Notes: generated by a model not told the origin, from the letters alone. DNA of 64,000 bases from Limnobacter alexandrii (GCF_005871185.1 NZ_SWKN01000008.1:1-64000), one strand, 5' to 3'. Positions 15,564-24,231 are shown, numbered from the stretch's first letter. Made by a program: numbers and translations.

Positions 15564-16793
15564 TCAACTCGCATTGACGGAAACGGGTGGCACGGCCTGT
15601 TGAACTTGCCTTTGTTGAAGTTCGGCCACCGCAATTTCTTGTGATTTACGGCCTTGGCGAACATGCCATTTGGCCAGGCCTGGCGTGCATCGGCCCAACA
15701 CATGCAGGGCAGCCCTTGCGGGCACAGCCAATAAGGCAATGAAGGGACCAAAGGGAGCGCGTAGCCGCAATTTGCGGAACATGCGCGGGCCCAGCAAATA
15801 CCACGATGAACTCAAGTGTTTTTGATGGGCATAAGCCCTGCGCAGGTTTTGAAAATTGTTGTAGCCTCGGCTAAGCGGCTCACCTGCCAGTGCGGTGGCC
15901 AGGCGGTGGGTAGATTCATCGGGTGGGGAGTGGGTGAACAAAAACCGCCGCAACTGAATGAGCGCCTGTGCCTCGGTGTCAACCAGCCATTCTTCTTTCA
16001 CGCCCATTTGCCAGCCGATCAACTTCCACAGTTGCATGACTGCTTTTGAATTGCGAGGTGTGACCACAATGCCCATTTTGCGAAGACCCAGCAACATGAC
16101 GGCACTGAAGCCCAGGTAAGTGGCGGCCATGTCCACCTGGTTAATCGGAAGCCCCCATTGTGTGGCATCCCATTGCGAACTGTGCTGCAACTGCCTGCGC
16201 ACCAGTGCATGCATCCATCGAACGCGCAGCGTGGACATGGCACCCGGGCCCCCTGCATGGTTGGCGTGGGGGTTGACCACTTTCAGCCACCATTGCGCTG
16301 TGCTGGCCAGCCGGGGGGCTGCGCCTTTTTCCAGTTCGCCGGTCAGTATCAGGGTTTTGTTGAAAGCCACCATCAAGTAGCCGCCCATCAAGGCCATGTC
16401 GCGCAGCACATCGGTGGCAGCGCGCCCGGTGCTGTGAATGAATTGCACGCCTTCCTCGATCAAGGCCCAGTCTGCCCAGTCCGGGTTGGTGCAGGTGAAC
16501 TGCAACAAGGTTTGAAGTGCATCACTGCCCTGACAGGCCAGTGGATTGTTCAACTGCAGGGCTTGGTGAAATTCCCGCCAATCGGGGCGGTCTGGCGACG
16601 CTTTGATTCGCGCCTCAATGTATTGGTCCATCACAGGGTCACCTTCAAACAAACCTTTGTGCAAATCAAGGTACTGTTGCTGGCTTGGGGCAAATTGCCC
16701 ACCCAGCAGCTGTTTGATGGGCCAGGGTGTGCGCACCTGGGTCAGTTCAAATGGCCGAAGCCGGCTGGGATGAGGATGCGCAGAGGTGGTCAT
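15564..16793 (-). CDS. MpaB-type oxygenase (DUF2236 family)
   Basis: The 409-residue protein fits the latex-clearing/MpaB haem oxygenase family: FIHSTGRAATDVLRDMALMGGYL carries the DUF2236 R-D pattern near residues 130-155, and a VRWMHALVRR segment follows where the family has a conserved R-x-x-x-H. There is no clear signal peptide. Family members oxidise hydrophobic substrates, including rubber and a mycophenolic acid precursor; the present substrate is unknown. The start at 16793 is preceded immediately by a perfect hairpin and lacks a visible Shine-Dalgarno. It lies downstream of the FkbM-fusion gene. Confidence 0.85.
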   Translation of the reverse strand: MTTSAHPHPSRLRPFELTQVRTPWPIKQLLGGQFAPSQQQYLDLHKGLFEGDPVMDQYIEARIKASPDRPDWREFHQALQLNNPLACQGSDALQTLLQFTCTNPDWADWALIEEGVQFIHSTGRAATDVLRDMALMGGYLMVAFNKTLILTGELEKGAAPRLASTAQWWLKVVNPHANHAGGPGAMSTLRVRWMHALVRRQLQHSSQWDATQWGLPINQVDMAATYLGFSAVMLLGLRKMGIVVTPRNSKAVMQLWKLIGWQMGVKEEWLVDTEAQALIQLRRFLFTHSPPDESTHRLATALAGEPLSRGYNNFQNLRRAYAHQKHLSSSWYLLGPRMFRKLRLRAPFGPFIALLAVPARAALHVLGRCTPGLAKWHVRQGRKSQEIAVAELQQRQVQQAVPPVSVNAS

Positions 16794-16797
16794 GTGG

Positions 16798-16844
16798 CTG
16801 AGGCATGCTGTGACGATGCCTCAGACTAAAGCGAATTTTTAGTC
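16798..16844 (-). promoter_or_regulatory. Tandem hairpins in front of the MpaB-type gene
   Basis: CTGAGGCAT (16798-16806) and ATGCCTCAG (16816-16824) form a perfect nine-base stem; immediately beside it GACTAAA pairs with TTTAGTC (16824-16843). On the minus strand both lie between the FkbM-fusion stop and the MpaB-type start, the first only four bases before the ATG. No T tract follows, so a translation-control or processing element is as likely as a terminator. Confidence 0.45.
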
Positions 16845-16848
16845 GCAT

Positions 16849-18972
16849 TCAAGTCGCGTTTTGAAACCAGCGTTTGTTCATGGCGATCATGTCGAATTCA
16901 TAGCGATAAAACACATAGCCCTGTGCAAACAAATCCTGCTCAAGTGCCTGTAGTTCTGCGGCGCTCAGGTTCACAATTTCCAGGTTGATGATGCTTGGTT
17001 TGAACTTCGAGAAATCGAGTTGCTTGAATACGGTGTAGTCGTAGCCTTCGGTGTCGATCTGGAATACATCGATCTGGCTTAGGTGGTTGCGTTCAATCAA
17101 GGCCATCAAGGGCATGCATTGCACGTTTTCAATGGTGACATATTGCTGATAATTCTTCAGCTTGGTGTCGCTGAAGGTGGACATGCCTTTGAGCCAGTCG
17201 GGCAGTTTGTGTTTCACAATGACCTCGGGCGCAATGCGATACAGCGGCCTGGTTTCCACCTGCTCTGTAATGGCCACGTTTTCGAATGCCAGCCCGGTGC
17301 AGCCCTGGTAGTTGTTGCGTGTGCGTTCCAGCATGTCGGGCAGGGGCTCAACCAACACGCCGTGCCAGCCAAAGTTGCGAATGAAGGGGTGAATGGGATC
17401 GTAGCTGACGCCGTCCATCGCACCCACTTGCACGAATTGAACTGGCTTTTTTTGCTGACTAATGGCCCAGAAAGCATCGTTGGGGTTGGAGTAGGGCAGC
17501 TGCCCGTGGCGCTGTTGCAATTCGCGTTTGTAATCCGCATATGCACCAGCGGCATGCTTCTGGTTGGTGACCACCCAGGTCAGCGCGAGTTCGCCGTGAT
17601 TCACATCCATCAATCGATCGGGGGCCGTGCTGCCAAACCGAATTCCCCAATTGTGTTTGTACGCTTCATGGTGACATGCCGACAAAGCAATTTGATCGAG
17701 AAACCAAAGTGATTTGCCCTTGTGCAAATTGTCGTCAATGAAAGCCACCACCTGGGAAATGTAACGCTGTGCGGCGGGCGTGTTGTTCAGATACACCAAG
17801 CCAGCTGCAACCTGTTCCCAAAACGGTGCTGCCTTGGGTTGGCAAACAATTACATCATTGTTGTTGGCCAATTCGCCCAGGGTGGAAGCCCAGGGCTTGC
17901 GCCACAGGGCATCGGCATCAATCAGAATGATGGGTGCGTTTAAATGCGCGAGCAGGGCCTTGCTGGCTGCAAAACGACGGGTTGCAAACTCCACCACCTT
18001 GGTGGGCGACTTCAAATCGATTGTTTCTTGGGTGGCTGTAATTTCAAGTTGCGGATACTTTGCAGCCAAATCGTGCACGCCCTGCACAACGCTGGCGTTG
18101 GGTGTGTACAGGTGAAAATGAACCAGCAAATCGGCCTGGTTGTGTTCAAGCACCGAGTAAACCAGGGCCAGTGCATGTTCATAGAAGTATTTGTCGTCGC
18201 AGGCAATCAGAACAGTGGGTTTGGTGCGCTGTGTTTTTGCTGGTTCGATAAGCCATGCATAAGGGAATGCCGCTTCGGTGTGCACAGGCGGCGTGGCCAG
18301 GCTTGCAAAATCAACGGGTTCATCCGGCAGGGCACCCAGTTTGTACATGCAGGCCATGCTGAGAAGTTTGATCAGCGAATTGCTTTGATGTGCGCCTGAA
18401 TCTACCAGCTTCAACAGGTAGGGTAGTGCTTCTTCGTAACGTTCTTCCATGGCATAAACCATGGCCACAATTTGTTGCAGGTGCGGCGAAGTGTCGACCA
18501 CCTTTTCGTTTTTGCGCACCAAGGCCATGGCTTCATCAATTTCGCCAATGCGATACAAAATCTGAATGGCGTTGATCAGGTACTTCACGCTGGGTACTTT
18601 TTGCAGTACACGCATCAATCCATCGCGAATGCCTTTTTTGTACGCGGCGGGCATGGGTGTTTGAATGCCGTTGCGATGCTTGTCCATGGACAAATGCGAT
18701 TGCGCAATCAGCATGACCATTTGTTTCAGTGCCAGGTCTTTCGCCGCTGGCAAACCCGATTGCACGGTGTGAAGGGTTTCAGCACACAACACAGGGTCGC
18801 AGGCATTGGTGTCGATCAGGGAAATCAATGTTTCTTTCGGTATTTTTCCAAACTCATCAAAGAAATAGGTTTTCACCAGACTGTCGCGATAGTACTGGTG
18901 CATTTCCTGGCTGCGTTTGAATTCCGTCACGAGGGGCTCCTGTGGCCTTTGGGGTTGAAACAATTCAAGCAA
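16849..18972 (-). CDS. TPR-glycosyltransferase-like-FkbM methyltransferase fusion
   Basis: The 707-residue product is a fusion. Residues about 40-230 are helical repeats of TPR type. Residues about 250-480 resemble a nucleotide-sugar glycosyltransferase of the GT-A kind, with an LVHFHLYTP strand and the metal-binding-like ILIDADALWRKPW (DAD). Residues about 495-700 are an FkbM methyltransferase: FVQVGAMDGVSYDP (SAM loop), VLVEPLPDM, and IDVFQIDTEGYDYTVFK. Together they suggest modification of a surface or flagellar glycan. No signal peptide. Its separate transcription before MpaB is unclear because two hairpins lie between them. Confidence 0.82.
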   Translation of the reverse strand: MLELFQPQRPQEPLVTEFKRSQEMHQYYRDSLVKTYFFDEFGKIPKETLISLIDTNACDPVLCAETLHTVQSGLPAAKDLALKQMVMLIAQSHLSMDKHRNGIQTPMPAAYKKGIRDGLMRVLQKVPSVKYLINAIQILYRIGEIDEAMALVRKNEKVVDTSPHLQQIVAMVYAMEERYEEALPYLLKLVDSGAHQSNSLIKLLSMACMYKLGALPDEPVDFASLATPPVHTEAAFPYAWLIEPAKTQRTKPTVLIACDDKYFYEHALALVYSVLEHNQADLLVHFHLYTPNASVVQGVHDLAAKYPQLEITATQETIDLKSPTKVVEFATRRFAASKALLAHLNAPIILIDADALWRKPWASTLGELANNNDVIVCQPKAAPFWEQVAAGLVYLNNTPAAQRYISQVVAFIDDNLHKGKSLWFLDQIALSACHHEAYKHNWGIRFGSTAPDRLMDVNHGELALTWVVTNQKHAAGAYADYKRELQQRHGQLPYSNPNDAFWAISQQKKPVQFVQVGAMDGVSYDPIHPFIRNFGWHGVLVEPLPDMLERTRNNYQGCTGLAFENVAITEQVETRPLYRIAPEVIVKHKLPDWLKGMSTFSDTKLKNYQQYVTIENVQCMPLMALIERNHLSQIDVFQIDTEGYDYTVFKQLDFSKFKPSIINLEIVNLSAAELQALEQDLFAQGYVFYRYEFDMIAMNKRWFQNAT

Positions 18973-19035
18973 AAGGATAACCGCAGGGTAGCCGCACTGA
19001 AAACCGGAGAAAAGGGGGAATGTTGGGTCAGTGCG

Positions 19036-19275
19036 CTAGTTCAGCAGTTGAGCTGTGATGCGACGTGCAATCGGCGCTAGCATGTAGATCGCCGGTACCG
19101 CAGCCACGTAGCCGATCAGGTATGTTTTCCCCCAAGTGGTCAGAAAATTATGACTGAAGCCGAAATTGCTGGCGGTGGTGACAAAAGTAACAATACCCAC
19201 CATGAGAAATCCCATGATGATTGCAAAAACAAGCTGGAACAATTTTCCGGGTTGGGTTTGGGGCACGGCGTTCAT
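19036..19275 (-). CDS. DUF2798-family small membrane protein
   Basis: The 79-residue product has two membrane segments (about 12-33 and 48-68) and the family pattern LFQLVFAIIMGFLMVGIVTF with a WGKTYLIGYVAAVPA second span. Proteins of this family have no established function. It lies alone on the minus strand, back to back with an unrelated plus-strand gene. Confidence 0.8.
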   Translation of the reverse strand: MNAVPQTQPGKLFQLVFAIIMGFLMVGIVTFVTTASNFGFSHNFLTTWGKTYLIGYVAAVPAIYMLAPIARRITAQLLN

Positions 19276-19318
19276 GGTGTGGCTGAATCGATTTTGGATT
19301 CGGGAATTTTAGCGGCAA

Positions 19319-19834
19319 TTGTGGGTTGTTACCCTCAGGGTAAACACCCTCACATTGATTGGGCGTTTGGCTTTTTTATTGGGTTTAGTGTTTATGGTAT
19401 TTCGCGTTGCCCCGGAAAATCGGCATGCGGCGGTGTTTAACACCAGCAGGCATGTGTTGGTGGATGCGTCGGGAGCGGGGCAGGGGCGCTACTGCATGGC
19501 AGCGGTGTGTATGGAGAACGGCGAAGTGCTGCATTTGTACAGTGCACCCTGTGAAGCATTCAGCTCAGTGCTGGCCGAGCAGGAGAGCATTGAATGGGCC
19601 TTGGGGCTGTGGTCCAATGCCTTGATTTGGAATGACTGCATACCCGCGATTGAAGCGGTGTTAAGCCAGCAACCCGCATTGGCCGGGCGATTGTATTGGC
19701 CCACACCCCGCATGCGAAAGCCCTTTCACGACATGGCACACCTTTTGTCGGTGAAAGCGCGGGGTTTTTCTGAACCGAGGCAATGGATTGTTGAAAACTC
19801 AGGCAACTTCATTGCTTTGGGCGTTGCTGAATAG
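19319..19834 (+). CDS. Hypothetical membrane-anchored protein with a possible RNase H-like fold
   Basis: The frame opens at TTG 19319; in-frame TTG or ATG codons further in are alternatives, and no clear ribosome-binding site decides. A hydrophobic segment (about 10-30, IGRLAFLLGLVFMVF) should anchor it. After it come HVLVDASGAGQG, EQESIEWALGLW, LIWNDC and HDMAHLLSVKA, spaced like the Asp, Glu, Asp and final Asp of RNase H-type domains (compare the true RNase HI at 46963). I do not recognise a family; the fold is an inference from this acidic pattern. It ends just before the convergent AidB-like gene. Confidence 0.6.
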   Translation: MWVVTLRVNTLTLIGRLAFLLGLVFMVFRVAPENRHAAVFNTSRHVLVDASGAGQGRYCMAAVCMENGEVLHLYSAPCEAFSSVLAEQESIEWALGLWSNALIWNDCIPAIEAVLSQQPALAGRLYWPTPRMRKPFHDMAHLLSVKARGFSEPRQWIVENSGNFIALGVAE

Positions 19835-19861
19835 CGTGTTCAATCCACCAAAGCTTGAAGC

Positions 19862-21583
19862 TTAAGTTTTCACCACGCCCGGGTCGGCCCGCTCAATAAT
19901 TGCTTTCACATTCATGCCTTTGGGCAAGGCGCCATAATTGTGATGGCCCTGCGCTGCCAGGCGGCTTGCACAGAAAGCTTCGCTAACCGCAGCCGGTGCA
20001 TGGCGTACCAACAAGGATGCTTCAAAGGCCAGGGCCATTTGATCCACCATGGTGCGCGCGCTGTACTGCAAGCCATGCAGGTCAGCCGGGTTCAGTTGCA
20101 TGAATTGTTTGTTCAGTCCGTCCAGGTATTGATCCAGAATTGAATTGCCACCACGCGCCTTGTTCAATTCCGCATTGAAGGCCATCAGCACCGCGGGTGT
20201 TTTGCCAATGGCACGAAGTACATCAAGGCACTGCACATTGCCGCTGCCTTCCCAAATCGGGTTGATGACGCTTTCACGGAACAGGCGCGGGTAAATCGAA
20301 TTTTCCATCACGCCGTTGCCGCCAATGCATTCCATAATTTCATAGCTGTGCTGGGGTGCGCGTTTGCAAATCCAGTACTTGCCCACCGCAGTGGCCAGCC
20401 GGGCCAGTTGGGCTTCGTGTTCATCGCTGTCTTTCATGTCCAGTGCGCGCGCCATTCGCATTGAAAAGGCCATGGCACCTTCGTACTCCAGTTGCAAATC
20501 GGCCAACACGTTTTGCATCAGGGGTTGGTCGATCAACTTGGCACCAAACGCGGCACGCTGTTTGCAGTGGTGAATGGCATTGGCCAGGCCAGCGCGCATC
20601 AAGCCCGCCGATGCGCCCATGCAATCAAAACGGGTCAGGCTGACCATTTCAATGATCGTGGGCACGCCACGCCCTTCATCGCCAATCAACCAACCCTGTG
20701 CACCGCGAAATTCCACTTCGCTGGATGCATTGGATTTGTTGCCCATTTTGTCTTTCAGACGAATCACATTCAAAGCGTTTTTGGTGCCATCGGGCAGCCA
20801 GCGTGGCACGGCAAAGCACGACACGCCTGCGGCCGTTTGCGCAAGAATCAAAAACACATCGCACATGGGGGCTGACAAAAACCATTTGTGGCCCACCAGC
20901 GAATACAGTTGCCCAGCGCCCGGCTGATTCACCGGTGTGGCCAGGGTGCTGTTGGCTCGCACATCCGAGCCACCCTGTTTTTCAGTCATGCCCATGCCCA
21001 CGGTGATGGACTGTTTTTCATCAATCGGCAGATTGCGTGGGTCATAGCCACGGTTCAAAATTTTCGATTCAAAAATTGCAGCCACTTCGGGTTGCAGGCG
21101 AAAGCTGGGTACCGATGCAAAAGTCATGGTGACAGGGCAACCATGGCCAGCCTCCACCTGGCTTTGCATGAATGCCTTGGCACCACGCACCACATGCGCG
21201 CCCTCACGCGGGTGGGTCCACGGCTGGCTGTGCAGTCCTTCTTCCAGCGCCGATTTCATCAACTCATGGTAAGCGCCGTGGTAGCGCACGGCATCAACCC
21301 GGTTGCCGAAGCGATCGTGGGTGTCTAACTCCGGTGTGTATTTGTTCGCCAGAAAACCCAGCTCAAGGTAGCCAGGTTGGCCACATTTTTCGCCAAACGC
21401 AGCAATCTCGCTCACGCCCCAGGCTCCACCTTCTCGCTTCACACCTTCCAACAGTGCGGCATCGGTTGTAAACAGGTTGTAGCTGTGCAATTCACTGGCC
21501 ACGTTGTGTACTTGGTGGGTTTCACCCACGATTGGGCTGGCTTGTAATTCTTTGGCGGTTTTCATGGCATTCATCCCTGTCAT
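19862..21583 (-). CDS. AidB-like acyl-CoA dehydrogenase family protein
   Basis: The 573-residue flavoprotein is much longer than an ordinary acyl-CoA dehydrogenase (about 380) and matches the AidB branch: MGMTEKQGGSDVRAN for the flavin region, FSAP-like WFLSAPMCDVFLILAQT, a LKDKMGNKSNASSEVEF stretch, and MECIGGNGVMENSIYPRL near the C-terminus. AidB is an alkylation-response protein that binds DNA in E. coli; here the local context is lipid metabolism, so an isovaleryl- or long-chain acyl-CoA dehydrogenase role is equally possible. ATG 21583 is used; in-frame ATGs at 21574 and 21565 are close alternatives. Confidence 0.88.
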   Translation of the reverse strand: MTGMNAMKTAKELQASPIVGETHQVHNVASELHSYNLFTTDAALLEGVKREGGAWGVSEIAAFGEKCGQPGYLELGFLANKYTPELDTHDRFGNRVDAVRYHGAYHELMKSALEEGLHSQPWTHPREGAHVVRGAKAFMQSQVEAGHGCPVTMTFASVPSFRLQPEVAAIFESKILNRGYDPRNLPIDEKQSITVGMGMTEKQGGSDVRANSTLATPVNQPGAGQLYSLVGHKWFLSAPMCDVFLILAQTAAGVSCFAVPRWLPDGTKNALNVIRLKDKMGNKSNASSEVEFRGAQGWLIGDEGRGVPTIIEMVSLTRFDCMGASAGLMRAGLANAIHHCKQRAAFGAKLIDQPLMQNVLADLQLEYEGAMAFSMRMARALDMKDSDEHEAQLARLATAVGKYWICKRAPQHSYEIMECIGGNGVMENSIYPRLFRESVINPIWEGSGNVQCLDVLRAIGKTPAVLMAFNAELNKARGGNSILDQYLDGLNKQFMQLNPADLHGLQYSARTMVDQMALAFEASLLVRHAPAAVSEAFCASRLAAQGHHNYGALPKGMNVKAIIERADPGVVKT

Positions 21584-21727
21584 TCTTGGTGTATGCCCTA
21601 ATAATTACTCAAAAGTGGCAATAATGCAAATAGATGTAATTAGTTGAATTGCTCTTCGCCTACTTTGTGCTGGTTTTTTGTACAGCGCTATGGTAGAACA
21701 AAGGTGTGCTCACCACGGAGAAACACC

Positions 21728-22051
21728 ATGGCAACAACGCATCAAGTTGAAATTGATTTGAACACCCTTGTGATGTTGGTCAATGAAGTTGCCAAGGAGG
21801 ACCCGCTGGATTACGGGGACCTGGCTGTGGACGAAATGGCCTTGCGCCATTCTTGCTGCCTGGGGGCGTTGAACATTCTCCAAAATGCGGCCATGTTCAA
21901 GGCCGAAGATCTCATTTATGTGCTGCTCAGCTCCATGGCGAAACTGATTGAGGAAAATGTGCTGCTGCATGCCCAGAACGTGGAGCGGGGTGAGCAAATA
22001 CGCAGTGAACTGGTGGTTCAAATACTGGACCGCGCCAAGCAAGGGCGCTGA
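21728..22051 (+). CDS. Hypothetical cytoplasmic protein (107 aa)
   Basis: ATG 21728 is chosen because ACGGAGAA lies just before it; the longer open frame to 21644 has no such site. The product is acidic and helical (VEIDLNTLVMLVNEVAKEDP, AVDEMALRHSCCLGALNILQ) without signal or membrane segments. A double cysteine at SCCLG stands out. I do not recognise the family. The YjfB-like gene follows, but with its own promoter. Confidence 0.6.
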   Translation: MATTHQVEIDLNTLVMLVNEVAKEDPLDYGDLAVDEMALRHSCCLGALNILQNAAMFKAEDLIYVLLSSMAKLIEENVLLHAQNVERGEQIRSELVVQILDRAKQGR

Positions 22052-22072
22052 CCGGCTGGTTCGATAAATCAC

Positions 22073-22099
22073 TCAAGTTTCTGAATGGACTGCCGTTAT
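22073..22099 (+). promoter_or_regulatory. Flagellar sigma-28 (FliA) type promoter
   Basis: TCAAGTTT (22073-22080), then eleven bases, then GCCGTTAT (22092-22099). This is close to the FliA consensus TAAAGTTT-N11-GCCGATAA with exact spacing. It lies 27 bases before the start of the YjfB-like motility gene, so the expected transcript start is only about 20 bases from the ATG. Confidence 0.7.
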
Positions 22100-22125
22100 C
22101 TGAGTTACAGATACGGAGAAAAACA

Positions 22126-22329
22126 ATGGATGTTTCCCCCGCAGCCATGGTGAATGCCACGGTACAAATGCAGCAAGCGCAATCGATTCAACAGGGTCAA
22201 ATTGCGGTGTTCAAGAAAACCATGGACATTGCCGAGTCGTCGGTGGCGCAGCTCATTCAGTCGATTCCCCAGCCACCACCTTTGGCCACCAGCGGCAATT
22301 TGGGTACTCGCCTGAACGTTTACGCTTGA
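22126..22329 (+). CDS. YjfB-like putative motility protein
   Basis: The 67-residue product matches the small YjfB family: MDVSPAAMVNATVQMQQAQS, a helical KKTMDIAESSVAQLIQSIP centre with the DI-x-SS-x-x-L pattern, and a proline-rich end followed by LGTRLNVYA. The family is linked to flagellar motility but its role is unknown. GGAGAA precedes ATG 22126. A good sigma-28 promoter at 22073-22099 supports expression with late flagellar genes, although no flagellar gene is nearby. Confidence 0.85.
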   Translation: MDVSPAAMVNATVQMQQAQSIQQGQIAVFKKTMDIAESSVAQLIQSIPQPPPLATSGNLGTRLNVYA

Positions 22330-22348
22330 GGTTTTTTGGCGAGAAGCC

Positions 22349-22954
22349 TTAGGCTTTGGTGGCCAGCATCAAAAAGCTTTGTTTTGCAGCTTGTTCCAGT
22401 TGTTTGCGGCTAAGGCTTGGGTCGTTGTCCTGGGCCAGCTGTGAAACCAGCCCATGGATTTGAACCACAATCATTGCAGCCCGCAGCTTGCATTCCGCCT
22501 TGCTGATCTTCGGCTCCAGGCCATAAATCAATTTAAAAATCTCTTTTCGTTCCCGGGCGTACACCGCCTCGACCAAACGCGCTGCAAACGGCAAGCGGTT
22601 TGACAGGGCATAAATTTCGGCCAACACACCGAAGGTCTCGGGCCTGCGAATTTCAATCAAAATCAAATCAATAATGGTTTTGAATCGCTCAAGCTGGCTT
22701 TTGTCGCTCATCGCGTTCATCACTTGGGCTACTGCAGCTTGGTAATTGTCCATCACATAACTCAGCAAGGCTTCCACCAGCGCTTCTTTGTTGGTGTAGT
22801 AATGCTGCACAGTGCTCAAGGAGATACCCAGCTGCGTGGCCACACCGCGCATGCTCAAGCCGGCATAGCCTTCGCTGGCCAGTATGGCTTGTGCGGTGCG
22901 CAATATTTCCTGCGATCGAATTTGACCTTTGTCAGTGGTGGCGTGTGTGCTCAT
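22349..22954 (-). CDS. TetR-family transcriptional regulator
   Basis: The 201-residue product has the TetR helix-turn-helix at about 27-62 (YAGLSMRGVATQLGISLSTV, then QHYYTNKEALVEALL) and a helical ligand domain. It is divergent from the acyl-CoA dehydrogenase at 23071 and the spacer holds two copies of a dyad-containing repeat (22998-23048). The natural reading is a repressor of that dehydrogenase relieved by an acyl-CoA. Confidence 0.9.
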   Translation of the reverse strand: MSTHATTDKGQIRSQEILRTAQAILASEGYAGLSMRGVATQLGISLSTVQHYYTNKEALVEALLSYVMDNYQAAVAQVMNAMSDKSQLERFKTIIDLILIEIRRPETFGVLAEIYALSNRLPFAARLVEAVYARERKEIFKLIYGLEPKISKAECKLRAAMIVVQIHGLVSQLAQDNDPSLSRKQLEQAAKQSFLMLATKA

Positions 22955-22997
22955 GGGCGTTACTTTAACTCAGATAGTGCACCGAATATTGACAAAT

Positions 22998-23048
22998 CGG
23001 TCACCTGACCTATAATCATTTCACTGCAACCGGTCGGTTGACCTATAA
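22998..23048. promoter_or_regulatory. Two repeated candidate TetR operators
   Basis: CGGTCACCTGACCTATAA (22998-23015) recurs as CGGTCGGTTGACCTATAA (23031-23048), 15 of 18 bases alike, 33 bases or about three helix turns apart. The first holds the dyad GGTCA-CC-TGACC; the second is preceded by CAACC and forms CAACC-GGTC-GGTTG (23028-23041). Both lie between the divergent TetR and acyl-CoA dehydrogenase genes. Confidence 0.55.
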
Positions 23049-23070
23049 CTTTGAGAGTGTGAAGAGACAA

Positions 23071-24213
23071 ATGAGATACCCCAAGCCCAGCTGGATGAAT
23101 TCAGACCTAGAACTGTACCGCACGAACATTCGCCGTTTCGTTGAAACCGAGATCAAACCCAACCAACACAAGTGGGCCGAGCAGCAGCACGTAGACCGTG
23201 AACTGTGGACCAAGGCTGGTGAAATGGGCTTGTTGTCTGCGGACATTCCCGAAGAATACGGCGGTGCGGGCGGCGACTTCACGCACATGGCTGTGTTGTT
23301 TGAAGAACTGGCGTACAGCGGCGACCGTTCCTTCGGTGTGCATGTGCATGCGATTGCAGCGCAGTACATTTTGAACCACGGCACTGAAGATCAGAAAAAG
23401 TACTTTCTGCCCAAAATGGCCAGCGGCGAGATGATTGGTGCAATCGCCATGAGTGAGCCCGGTGCAGGTTCAGACTTGCAGGGTATTCGCACCACTGCCG
23501 TGAAAGACGGCAACCACTACGTAGTCAACGGTTCCAAGATTTTCATCTCCAATGGTTACCTGGCCGATGTGATTATCCTGGTGGTGAAAACAGACCCCAA
23601 CGCCGGCGCCAAGGGCACCACCCTGTTGTTGCTTGAGACCAAGAAAGCGGAAGGCTTCAAGGTGGGACGCATTCTTGAGAAGCTTGGCCAAAAAGGGCAA
23701 GACACTTGCGAGTTGTTCTTTGACAATGTGCGCATTCCAACCCAAAACGTATTGGGCGCCGAGGGCATGGGCTTTATGCAGCTGATGGTAGAGCTGCCAT
23801 ACGAACGCCTGATGCTGGGCGTGGGTGCCATGGCCGCCATTGAAATGGCCATTGAAATTACCCTGGAATACACCAAAGAGCGCAAGGCTTTTGGCAAAAC
23901 CATTTTTGAGTTCCAGAACACCCGATTCAAAATGGCTGAACTGAAATCGCAAGCAGTGGTGGCCCGCGCATTCATTGACAGCTCCATTGAAAAGCTGGTG
24001 GCGGGCAAGCTGGATGCAGCCACGGCATCCATTGCCAAACTGCATTTGAGCGAGCTGGAGTGCAAGGTCATTGATGAATGCCTGCAGTTCTTCGGCGGTT
24101 ATGGTTACATGATGGAATACCCGATTGCGCAAATGTATGCGGATGCCCGTGTGCAGCGTATTTACGGGGGTTCCAGCGAGATCATGAAGGAAATTATCGC
24201 CCGCTCTTTGTAA
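23071..24213 (+). CDS. Acyl-CoA dehydrogenase
   Basis: From ATG 23071 the enzyme has 380 residues, the family's normal length; a longer frame to 23038 would run through the operator repeat and is unlikely. Features include IGAIAMSEPGAGSDLQGIRT (flavin and substrate contact), ERKAFGKTIFEFQNTRFKMA, and LQFFGGYGYMMEYPIAQMYA followed by RVQRIYGGSSEIMK. The catalytic-base position near the end is occupied by the YGG-S-EI segment typical of short- or medium-chain enzymes. It removes two hydrogens from an acyl-CoA, passing electrons to ETF. Probably controlled by the divergent TetR protein. Confidence 0.93.
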   Translation: MRYPKPSWMNSDLELYRTNIRRFVETEIKPNQHKWAEQQHVDRELWTKAGEMGLLSADIPEEYGGAGGDFTHMAVLFEELAYSGDRSFGVHVHAIAAQYILNHGTEDQKKYFLPKMASGEMIGAIAMSEPGAGSDLQGIRTTAVKDGNHYVVNGSKIFISNGYLADVIILVVKTDPNAGAKGTTLLLLETKKAEGFKVGRILEKLGQKGQDTCELFFDNVRIPTQNVLGAEGMGFMQLMVELPYERLMLGVGAMAAIEMAIEITLEYTKERKAFGKTIFEFQNTRFKMAELKSQAVVARAFIDSSIEKLVAGKLDAATASIAKLHLSELECKVIDECLQFFGGYGYMMEYPIAQMYADARVQRIYGGSSEIMKEIIARSL

Positions 24214-24231
24214 CAAATCTTCGCTGTAGAT

